A DNA stretch of 64,000 bases from Galbibacter sp038433465 (GTDB taxonomy: Bacteria > Bacteroidota > Bacteroidia > Flavobacteriales > Flavobacteriaceae). The notes beneath the pieces are model-generated. The model saw only the letters and a list, made by a program, of their open reading frames with translations, made no database searches and had not been told where the DNA came from. A program made the translations under genes and the position numbers. The stretch is from contig NZ_JAESVF010000012.1 of assembly GCF_038433465.1 (NCBI RefSeq), positions 8,556-72,555 of the forward strand, read 5' to 3'. Below are positions 9,220 through 16,203 of this stretch, in pieces (position 1 is the stretch's first letter; each line of letters starts with the position of its first letter).

Positions 9220-12200
9220 TTATTTATTAATCTTTTTGTAGCGCCAATAACTCACTACTGCAAGCACAGCAACAAAAGCAACTGCATAATACACAAAAGT
9301 TGGCGTGATTACTTTATCTCCGCTAGCGTATGAGTGTAACCCTGAAAGGTAAAAATTCACTCCAAAATAAGTCATCATAATACTTGCATAAGCAACAATA
9401 CTCGCGAAGTTAAATGTCCATTTGCCACGAAGTCCTGGCACTAAACGCATATGGATAACAAAAGCATAAACCATAATACTAATAAGTGCCCATGTTTCTT
9501 TAGGATCCCAACCCCAATAGCGTCCCCAACTTTCGTTAGCCCATTGCCCCCCAAGGAAGTTTCCAATGGTTAGCATTACCAAACCAACAGTTAGCGCTAG
9601 TTCATTAATTATAGTGAGCTCTTGGATACTCAAATCCATTTTGGCTTTATTTTTCTTATTTGTAAAAACCATTAAAAACAAGGTAACGACTCCTAAAATC
9701 ATTCCTAAAGTAAATGGTCCATAACTACCAACAATTACAGCAACGTGAATCATTAACCAATAACTATCTAAAACAGGTTGCAGATTTGCAATTGCAGGAT
9801 CCAACCAGTTCATGTGCGCTCCAAAGAGAATAATTGCGGTAACAAAAGCCGTTGCAGCAACTGTTAGGTCACTTTTTCTAGCAAACAACAACCCTAACCC
9901 CATTGTACTCCACGCTACATACAACACACTCTCGTAAGCGTCACTCCACGGTGCATGACCACTTATATACCAACGCGCAGCTAAACCAGCTGTTTGTAAA
10001 ATAAACATCAAGAAAATTGCTATTTTACAAACTAAAATTATCTTTCTTAAAACTTTAGAATCATTAAAAATCTGGATAATTATTGCAGTAAACATAACTA
10101 TTCCGACAATAAGATACCAAATGAGTAATTCTTGAAATATATTGACTTTATTATACAGAATTTCAGTTTTTATTTTTGTTGCTGAAGGCAATACTTCGGC
10201 TCCGTAATTTTGTTGATTTTGCTTGAAAGCTTCTACAATTTTATCTGCTTGCGAATAATCTCCAGTGCTCTTGGCTTGTTGCAAGGACATTACATAAAAC
10301 GATAAAGACTTGTCAACAAAGTTGGCATACAAAGAATCTTTTATTTTGTATTCTCCCTTTTGGAAAGCTGTAGCCGAAATCCACTTATGATTTTCGTCGT
10401 TAGGCAACGGAAAAATTTGAAGCACTTCGCCTCCTAAAGCTTGATTTATTAATCCTAATTTTAAATCGAATTCTTTAAATCCTTTTTGAAATTGATTTGG
10501 AGTATTGGTTGCATACGCATCTTGAAGGTATGGTGATAATTTATAATTTACCCCTTCAAAAAAGTCGACTGCTTTTACATATCCTTGATCTTTTGGCACA
10601 CCTATTACTGTACGAATACTATCATTTTTACTTGTAATATAAATCATGTCTACGTTATACCACAACGCAGGATTTTGAATCATAGACAGCAACACTTGGT
10701 TTGCATCTAAACCTTCAAACGAATCGGATTTGGTAAGTTTTCTAACAAGTTCAGAAGCAAATGTATTTACAGGCTTCATTCGCCCTTGGCTATCTTGAAT
10801 AATAAGCTCTCCAAACTTTGTTGCATGCTCTTTAGGTACAATTGTAGATTTTAAAATTGAATCTACTTGTTGTTTTGTAGGCGCGGTAATATGGATGTGC
10901 TCATCTTCACCATCTGTATGCACATGCTCCTCTTCTACTTGTTGTTCTTCAGGATGCTCAATAGTTCCATGCATCGGAATGTTTTGTGAAAAACCGTAGC
11001 TAAAACTTAAAAACAACACCAATACAGTTAAGTTTGCTTTTTTGGCTCTTACTTTATCCAACATTTCGCCTAAATTTTTAAAGCGTGTTTTTCCGAAGAA
11101 CATAATCCCCATTAAGCCTGCATAAAGCAAAAAGTAACCAATATAGGTAATCCAAGTTCCCCAAAAATCATGGTTTACAGAAAGGATTGTACCTTGTTCA
11201 TCTGGATCGAAACCAGATTGAAAAAAGCGATATCCTCCATGATCTAAAATATGATTCATATAAATATCATAATCAAAAGAACGCTCATCGTTTACGGTAA
11301 CTTTACTCATAAATGAAGAATATCCTTTTTCGGTTCCTGGATATTTTTCAGCTACAAAATCGTTTAAAGTAACGCTAAATGGTAAATCTTTTTTAATCGA
11401 CCCAAAAGATAAGTGAAACTCTAAATCTCCAATCTTTACAGTTTTAGGCTCGTTTAAGTGTCCTACTCCACCTAATACTTTTACTTGTTTGGTTTCGTTG
11501 TTTGCAGTAATATTTAAAATGATAGCATCTTCGTCGTTTGGTGTTTTCACCTCTTTTTCCACAACTCCATATTCACCTTTAATTACAGGGTCTGGAAATA
11601 CAAACTGCATCCCAGCTGTGTTGTATAAAGATCGATACATTAAAGGCTGTAAACTATCTTGTACTAAAGTGCCTTGAAATTGATCGGCCATACGCATAAA
11701 AGAACCATCAAAAGGAGATTGAATAGTGCTTATACTATCTTTAATTGTGATATTGATAGCTCCGTCGGTAGGTTTATTTAAAGCGAATAAAATATTGTGA
11801 ATACTTGAAACTTCGCCACTTTTAAGGTAATGATCGTGACGGTTTCCGCCACCAGCTTCAACAATTTTTAAATAAGTCTCTCCATCTTCAGAAGCAATAA
11901 GTCCTTCTTCTGCACCCTCAATAAAACCAGCGTACGAAACCGTAAAAGGGTTTCCGTTAAAATCGGATTTCCAAGGTAAAGAAGTTTTAACCGCTTCTTT
12001 ACTTATCATAATTTCATCTTGAAGAGCTTTACGTCTTGGCTCTCCATTAATTTCTCCATCAACAAAAACCGAAACATACTTTTGTTGTGTTAAAATATAA
12101 TCTGCAGTTTCACCTTCTCTAATTGGCATGGCTCCTTCAAAACCAAAATAACGTGTTACAAACGCACCACCTATTATTAAAATAAACGACAAATGGAGTA

Positions 12201-12441
12201 ACAACACTGGCCACTGCTCTTTTCTAAACAAACGATAGCGTTTAATATTTCCGAGGAAATTTATCATAAATAATAGCATGATTATCTCAAACCATCGTGT
12301 GTTGTAAATCCAAATTTTGGAAGTTTCTGTACTGTACGAATTTTCAATAAATGTTCCAAGTGCCATTGCTACTGCAAAAACAACAAAAAGTATGGCCATT
12401 AATCGAGTGGAGAATAAAATTTTCTTTAGGGAGTCTAACAT
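9220..12441 (-). CDS. ccsBA: Cytochrome c biogenesis protein CcsBA (ResB-CcsA fusion)
   Basis: A 1,073-residue fused system II cytochrome c synthase, which carries haem across the membrane and attaches it to CXXCH motifs of apocytochromes. The N-terminal third is ResB/CcsB-like (several membrane spans and a large periplasmic domain to about residue 430). A hydrophilic middle follows, and the C-terminal third is CcsA with the haem-handling WWD-type signature (WGRYWGWDPKETWAL) near residue 970 and conserved His residues. The join contains a His/Glu-rich stretch (EEEHVHTDGEDEHIHI) near residue 510 that I do not regard as standard. The gene stands alone on the minus strand. The family assignment is firm; the role of the His-rich joint is unknown. 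Confidence 0.93.
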   Translation of the reverse strand: MLDSLKKILFSTRLMAILFVVFAVAMALGTFIENSYSTETSKIWIYNTRWFEIIMLLFMINFLGNIKRYRLFRKEQWPVLLLHLSFILIIGGAFVTRYFGFEGAMPIREGETADYILTQQKYVSVFVDGEINGEPRRKALQDEIMISKEAVKTSLPWKSDFNGNPFTVSYAGFIEGAEEGLIASEDGETYLKIVEAGGGNRHDHYLKSGEVSSIHNILFALNKPTDGAINITIKDSISTIQSPFDGSFMRMADQFQGTLVQDSLQPLMYRSLYNTAGMQFVFPDPVIKGEYGVVEKEVKTPNDEDAIILNITANNETKQVKVLGGVGHLNEPKTVKIGDLEFHLSFGSIKKDLPFSVTLNDFVAEKYPGTEKGYSSFMSKVTVNDERSFDYDIYMNHILDHGGYRFFQSGFDPDEQGTILSVNHDFWGTWITYIGYFLLYAGLMGIMFFGKTRFKNLGEMLDKVRAKKANLTVLVLFLSFSYGFSQNIPMHGTIEHPEEQQVEEEHVHTDGEDEHIHITAPTKQQVDSILKSTIVPKEHATKFGELIIQDSQGRMKPVNTFASELVRKLTKSDSFEGLDANQVLLSMIQNPALWYNVDMIYITSKNDSIRTVIGVPKDQGYVKAVDFFEGVNYKLSPYLQDAYATNTPNQFQKGFKEFDLKLGLINQALGGEVLQIFPLPNDENHKWISATAFQKGEYKIKDSLYANFVDKSLSFYVMSLQQAKSTGDYSQADKIVEAFKQNQQNYGAEVLPSATKIKTEILYNKVNIFQELLIWYLIVGIVMFTAIIIQIFNDSKVLRKIILVCKIAIFLMFILQTAGLAARWYISGHAPWSDAYESVLYVAWSTMGLGLLFARKSDLTVAATAFVTAIILFGAHMNWLDPAIANLQPVLDSYWLMIHVAVIVGSYGPFTLGMILGVVTLFLMVFTNKKNKAKMDLSIQELTIINELALTVGLVMLTIGNFLGGQWANESWGRYWGWDPKETWALISIMVYAFVIHMRLVPGLRGKWTFNFASIVAYASIMMTYFGVNFYLSGLHSYASGDKVITPTFVYYAVAFVAVLAVVSYWRYKKINK

Positions 12442-12705
12442 TGGTCTTAAAAGATTTTTCTCAGTATGAGTTTAAGCTTAAAAACAAAGCCATATTTATA
12501 TTTTCTATCAAACAACTCTTAAAAAATAGCGAAGTTTAATATGATTATTTTTCAGTTGGCAAAAATAAGGTGTTTTTATTATTTTTTACGTTAAAAAAGC
12601 ATTTTCTTAACCAACGTTTCTTTCCGTAAATCAACAGGGTTAAATGCTTCTATATTTTAGAAAATTCCGTTATTAAAATCGCTTTCAATTGTGTATTTTA
12701 GCAAG

Positions 12706-13473
12706 ATGTTAAAAATTGTACTTCTTGGTGGCGGAAATGTAGCTCAGCATCTTTTGGAGGTGTTCTCCAAAACTCCAACTACAACAGTTGTTCAGTGCTA
12801 CAACAGAAACCTATCTACTATTGAAAACTTTCAAAAACACACCGAAATCACTAATAATTTAGAGCAATTAAAGCCTGCCGATGTTTACATTATTGCCATT
12901 AAAGACGATGCAATTGCTGATTTTTCAAGAAGTCTGCCGTTAACAAACAAACTGGTGGTGCACACTTCTGGAAATGTACCTATGCTTACTTTAGCTGATA
13001 AAAACAGACGCGGTGTATTTTACCCGCTACAATCATTTTCAAAAGAAAAAGAAGTAAACTTTAGCAAGATTCCTATTTGTATTGAAGCTGAAAATGAAGC
13101 CGACTTAAAAACATTACAAACCCTTGCTGAAGCTATAAGTCAACATGTTTACACTATTACTTCAGAACAACGAAAAACATTGCATGTTGGAGCTGTTTTT
13201 GTAAATAATTTTGTGAATCAACTATATCAAATTGGGAGTGAAATATGTGAAGAAAACAAAATTCCTTTTGAAATTTTACAGCCACTTATTAGTGAAACTT
13301 CAGAAAAAATAAAAACACTCACACCGCTAGAAGCGCAAACAGGACCTGCAAAAAGAGAAGACACGGCAACGATTAATTCGCACTTAAAATTATTAAAAAA
13401 CGAAGATTTTAAAGATATTTACAAACTCATAACAAAAGTTATTATCAAAACGCATGGAAGAGAAAAGTTATAA
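12706..13473 (+). CDS. DUF2520 / Rossmann-fold NAD(P)-binding protein
   Basis: From the ATG at 12706 the product begins MLKIVLLGGGNVAQHL, a classic glycine-rich dinucleotide-binding loop (GGGNVA), so I prefer this start to the ATG at 12691. The protein has 255 residues: an N-terminal Rossmann domain, then the DUF2520 helical domain with the motif RGVFYPLQSFS and the C-terminal LTPLEAQTGPAKREDT. The fold resembles 6-phosphogluconate dehydrogenase or ketopantoate reductase-like enzymes. The substrate is unknown. Its stop overlaps the start of the KdsC-like gene by 20 bases, so the two are translationally coupled. Confidence 0.85.
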   Translation: MLKIVLLGGGNVAQHLLEVFSKTPTTTVVQCYNRNLSTIENFQKHTEITNNLEQLKPADVYIIAIKDDAIADFSRSLPLTNKLVVHTSGNVPMLTLADKNRRGVFYPLQSFSKEKEVNFSKIPICIEAENEADLKTLQTLAEAISQHVYTITSEQRKTLHVGAVFVNNFVNQLYQIGSEICEENKIPFEILQPLISETSEKIKTLTPLEAQTGPAKREDTATINSHLKLLKNEDFKDIYKLITKVIIKTHGREKL

Positions 13474-13984
13474 AGAATACCTCGAGCATATTACCACTTT
13501 TATTTTTGATGTTGATGGCGTTTTAACCGACGGAACCATTACCATTACAACCGACGGACAATTATTACGAAGCATGAATGTAAAAGACGGTTATGCACTA
13601 AAAACGGCTTTAAACAAAGGCTATAATGTGTGTATAATTTCTGGCGGAAATAACGAAGGCGTTCGCGCCCGACTACGCGGATTAGGAATCACCGACATCC
13701 ATTTGGGAGTTCATAACAAAATTGACACCCTCGACGAGTATTTTGATATTTATAATATTAAAGCTGAAAATGCATTATATATGGGCGATGATATCCCAGA
13801 TTACCATGTTATGAAAATGGTTGGAATGCCTTGTTGCCCAAATGATGCTGTTGCTGAAATTAAAGAAATATCGAAGTATATTTCTCACAAACAAGGTGGA
13901 AAAGGTTGTGTTCGTGATGTAATCGAACAAGTTCTTAAAGTTCAAGGAAAATGGAACGATAGCTTTGACGCCAACTATGATTGA
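13454..13984 (+). CDS. KdsC-like HAD phosphatase (3-deoxy-D-manno-octulosonate 8-phosphate phosphatase family)
   Basis: A 176-residue capless HAD enzyme of the C0/KdsC class. It has motif I DVDGVLTDG near residue 20, motif II ISGGN, and motif III/IV MGDDIPDYHVM. KdsC removes phosphate from KDO-8-P in lipopolysaccharide core synthesis, and tetramer-forming proteins of this length and motif set fit that role; a related acylneuraminate-type phosphatase cannot be excluded. The gene overlaps the DUF2520 gene upstream and is followed closely by maf, the usual flavobacterial order. Confidence 0.85.
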   Translation: MEEKSYKEYLEHITTFIFDVDGVLTDGTITITTDGQLLRSMNVKDGYALKTALNKGYNVCIISGGNNEGVRARLRGLGITDIHLGVHNKIDTLDEYFDIYNIKAENALYMGDDIPDYHVMKMVGMPCCPNDAVAEIKEISKYISHKQGGKGCVRDVIEQVLKVQGKWNDSFDANYD

Positions 13985-14035
13985 TACAGTAACTAAATTT
14001 TAGTTTTTAAATCGTAATAAAACCAAACATACACC

Positions 14036-14629
14036 ATGATTTTAAACGAAAAACTTAAAAATTACAACCTTATTTTAGCTTCTGGTTCTCCAAGAAGACA
14101 ACAGTTTTTTAAAGATTTAGGATTGGAATTTGAAATCCGTTTAAAAGAGGTAGATGAAGTTTACCCAGAGCGTTTATACAAATACGAAATCTCCGATTAT
14201 TTAGCGCAACTAAAAGCGCTACCGCACAAAGAAGAACTCAAAGAAAATGATATTTTAGTTACTTCAGACACTATTGTTTGGCATAACGAACAAGCGTTAG
14301 GGAAACCTAAAAACAAGGAGGAAGCTATTGCAATGTTAAAGTCTCAGTCTGGAAAAATGCACGAAGTGGTTAGTTCTGTTTGCTTTACAACAACCAAGCT
14401 CGAAAAAACTATAAACCACACTACAAAAGTATTTTTTAAAGAGCTTACCAACGAAGAAATAGACTATTACGTTACCAACTTTAAACCCTACGACAAAGCT
14501 GGTGCCTATGGAATTCAAGAATGGATTGGACAAATTGGTATTGAAAAAATTGAAGGCTCTTATTTTAACGTTGTGGGCATGCCTGTTTTTGAAGTGTATC
14601 GCACTTTAAACTCCATCATCGAATCCTAA
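14036..14629 (+). CDS. maf: Maf-like nucleotide pyrophosphatase
   Basis: A 197-residue Maf/HAM1-fold protein. It begins with LILASGSPRRQQFFKDLG, the Maf N-terminal signature, followed by SDTIVWHNEQALGKPKN and the late YDKAGAYGIQ motif. Maf proteins hydrolyse dTTP, UTP or modified nucleotides to monophosphates and help keep aberrant nucleotides out of nucleic acids. The length matches the family. It lies 51 bases after the KdsC-like gene in the same direction and is probably co-transcribed with it. Confidence 0.92.
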   Translation: MILNEKLKNYNLILASGSPRRQQFFKDLGLEFEIRLKEVDEVYPERLYKYEISDYLAQLKALPHKEELKENDILVTSDTIVWHNEQALGKPKNKEEAIAMLKSQSGKMHEVVSSVCFTTTKLEKTINHTTKVFFKELTNEEIDYYVTNFKPYDKAGAYGIQEWIGQIGIEKIEGSYFNVVGMPVFEVYRTLNSIIES

Positions 14630-14677
14630 TTTTATCATAATAGTTTCGCTTCTGGTAAATTCCATTTGGAAGTATCT

Positions 14678-14685
14678 TATCTTTG
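14678..14685 (+). promoter_or_regulatory. -7 promoter element for the small MscS-family gene
   Basis: TATCTTTG matches TANNTTTG and lies 24 bases before the ATG at 14710. No clear -33 box is seen. Confidence 0.45.
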
Positions 14686-14709
14686 TTTTTTTAAATATGT
14701 AAATTTTTT

Positions 14710-15249
14710 ATGACAGAATATATCAGTATTTACAGAGAAGAAATTATAAAAACGCTAATCGCGATTGCCATTTTATTTTTAATTCGTTTTTTATTGTTTA
14801 AAACAGTTAAAAAAGTTGGTAAAATTGGTGATATCGACAGAAATAGAACTCTTCTTATTTTAAAATATTTCAACGTTTTTATTTTCACTATCGGCGCCAT
14901 TGCAATTAGCTTTTTATGGGGTGTCGATTTTGAAGATTTAGGGCTACTCTTCTCCTCTGCTTTTGCTGTTATTGGAGTTGCCTTTTTTGCTTCTTGGTCT
15001 ATTTTGAGCAATGTAACTGCAGGGATAATTTTGTTCTTTTCATTTCCTTTTAAAATTGGCGACCGCATCCGTATTCAGGATAAAGACTTCCCTTCAGAAG
15101 CAATTATTGAAGACATAAAAGCATTTCATTTACACCTTCGTACCGACGACGGCGAACTTATTACCTATCCAAACAGTTTAATGCTTCAAAAAGGAATTGT
15201 TGTAATCGACAAACCTCAAAGAGAAGACGAAGGTACAAGTACACTATAA
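14710..15249 (+). CDS. Small mechanosensitive channel (MscS) family protein
   Basis: A 179-residue inner-membrane protein with about three membrane spans (residues 10-30, 52-72, 78-115), then the MscS pore-lining and beta-domain pattern: ASWSILSNVTAGIILFFSFPFKIGDRIRIQD and a short cytoplasmic beta region. MscS channels release solutes on osmotic downshock. It lacks the large C-terminal vestibule of E. coli MscS, so it is a short variant. One copy of a 90-bp repeat starts 5 bases after its stop. Confidence 0.85.
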   Translation: MTEYISIYREEIIKTLIAIAILFLIRFLLFKTVKKVGKIGDIDRNRTLLILKYFNVFIFTIGAIAISFLWGVDFEDLGLLFSSAFAVIGVAFFASWSILSNVTAGIILFFSFPFKIGDRIRIQDKDFPSEAIIEDIKAFHLHLRTDDGELITYPNSLMLQKGIVVIDKPQREDEGTSTL

Positions 15250-15254
15250 GTTTG

Positions 15255-15344
15255 ACTTCTTCTAAAGTTTGAATTGACCAACACTTCTATTTTTTCTGAA
15301 GAATATACTTCTAGGTAATTGACTAACTTCAGAAATTCTATCAA
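15255..15344 (+). repeat. Left copy of a ~90-bp direct repeat flanking the toxin-antitoxin pair
   Basis: This 90-bp stretch matches 16030-16120 with only about ten differences. Both copies keep an internal inverted repeat, TTTCTGAAG ... CTTCAGAAA, around a 25-base loop that includes CTAGGTAATTGACTAA. It sits directly after the MscS stop codon. Confidence 0.85.
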
Positions 15345-15438
15345 TTATATTATTCAGTATATAAATTGTAAAATTCTACTGTAACTAACACTTAATCAAA
15401 AGTATTAGTAGCAATAAAAAATTGCACACATCAAAAAA

Positions 15439-15456
15439 TGTACATATATTTGTACA
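15439..15456 (+). promoter_or_regulatory. YefM-type operator overlapping the toxin-antitoxin promoter
   Basis: Two TGTACA palindromes (15439-15444 and 15451-15456) flank and overlap the -7 element TATATTTG (15445-15452), and a TTG at 15422-15424 is placed as a -33 box. E. coli YefM represses its operon through palindromes with the same TGTACA core, so this is a likely autoregulatory site. It lies 18 bases before the antitoxin ATG. Confidence 0.75.
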
Positions 15457-15474
15457 TCATAAAATACATTTATT

Positions 15475-15729
15475 ATGCAAATTACAACTGTATCCGACTT
15501 TAGAAAAGATATCAAAACTTATCTGGATAGAGTCGTAAAAAACTTTGAAACCTTAATTATCAATCGAGGTAAAGATTCAGGAATAGTGGTAATGTCATTA
15601 CAAGAATACAATTCATTAATGGCTACAAACCATGAACTTTCCTCAAGGAAAAATGAAATGAGGTTAGATGCTGCCATCGAAAAACTCAAAAAAGGAGAAT
15701 CTTTCGCTAAAGACCTTATCGAAGACTAA
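15475..15729 (+). CDS. yefM: Antitoxin, Phd/YefM family
   Basis: An 84-residue protein. The N-terminal DNA-binding fold has the family pattern (MQITTVSDFRKDIKTYLDRV, then INRGKDSGIVVMSLQEYNSL), and the acidic/helical C-terminus (KKGESFAKDLIED) is the part that would wrap the toxin. YefM neutralises the YoeB ribonuclease and, with it, represses the operon. The toxin gene begins 4 bases after its stop. The promoter carries TGTACA palindromes typical of YefM operators. The pair sits between two long direct repeats, which suggests it was inserted as a cassette. Confidence 0.9.
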   Translation: MQITTVSDFRKDIKTYLDRVVKNFETLIINRGKDSGIVVMSLQEYNSLMATNHELSSRKNEMRLDAAIEKLKKGESFAKDLIED

Positions 15730-15733
15730 AACT

Positions 15734-15991
15734 ATGAAATATGTTTTTGTAGATGAGTCTTGGGAGGATTATCTGTACTGGCAGAAAATAGATAAAAGGA
15801 AATTGAAAAAAATCAATGAACTTTTAAAAGATATAGCCCGTAACCCTTTTGACGGAATTGGAAAACCAGAAGCTTTAAAACATAAGTACGCAGGATTCTG
15901 GTCTAGACGAATTGATAGTGAACATAGATTGATATATCAATACAAAGAAGGGGAAATCTTAATTGCAAAATGCAGGTTTCATTACGACTAA
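15734..15991 (+). CDS. yoeB: Toxin, Txe/YoeB family ribosome-dependent mRNA interferase
   Basis: I place the start at 15734 (MKYVFVDESWEDYLYW), 4 bases after the antitoxin stop; the longer frame to 15668 lies inside the antitoxin. The product has 85 residues, the usual YoeB length. It shows the family hallmarks: WEDYLYW at the N-terminus, NPFDGIGKPEALK in the middle, and the catalytic end with WSRRID-EHRLIY and CRFHYD, giving the Glu, Arg, His and Tyr of the active site. YoeB cleaves mRNA in the ribosomal A site. All key residues appear present, so the toxin is probably active. Confidence 0.92.
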   Translation: MKYVFVDESWEDYLYWQKIDKRKLKKINELLKDIARNPFDGIGKPEALKHKYAGFWSRRIDSEHRLIYQYKEGEILIAKCRFHYD

Positions 15992-16029
15992 AATACTATC
16001 CTTAAAAATAAACAAGTAATGTAAATTTT

Positions 16030-16120
16030 ACTTCTTCTAAAATTTGAATTGCACCAACATTTCTATTTTTTCTGAAGAGTATACTCCTAGGTAATTGACT
16101 AACTTCAGAAATACTATCAA
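16030..16120 (+). repeat. Right copy of the ~90-bp direct repeat flanking the toxin-antitoxin pair
   Basis: Near-identical to 15255-15344, including the TTTCTGAAG/CTTCAGAAA inverted repeat. It starts 38 bases after the yoeB stop. Together the copies bracket only the yefM-yoeB module. Confidence 0.85.
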
Positions 16121-16166
16121 CATTGTATAGTGAATAAAAGTTTTTTCACGAAGAAACACAATTCGT

Positions 16167-16174
16167 TATATTTG
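16167..16174 (+). promoter_or_regulatory. -7 promoter element for the S9 peptidase gene
   Basis: TATATTTG matches TANNTTTG and lies 30 bases before the ATG at 16204. Confidence 0.5.
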
Positions 16175-16203
16175 ATTTTTCTCAACCTATTTACTCATCA
16201 TAC

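Noticed and set aside
12351..12539. Plus-strand ORF over the ccsBA start
   Set aside because: It overlaps the ccsBA coding start on the other strand and has no protein-like features or promoter.
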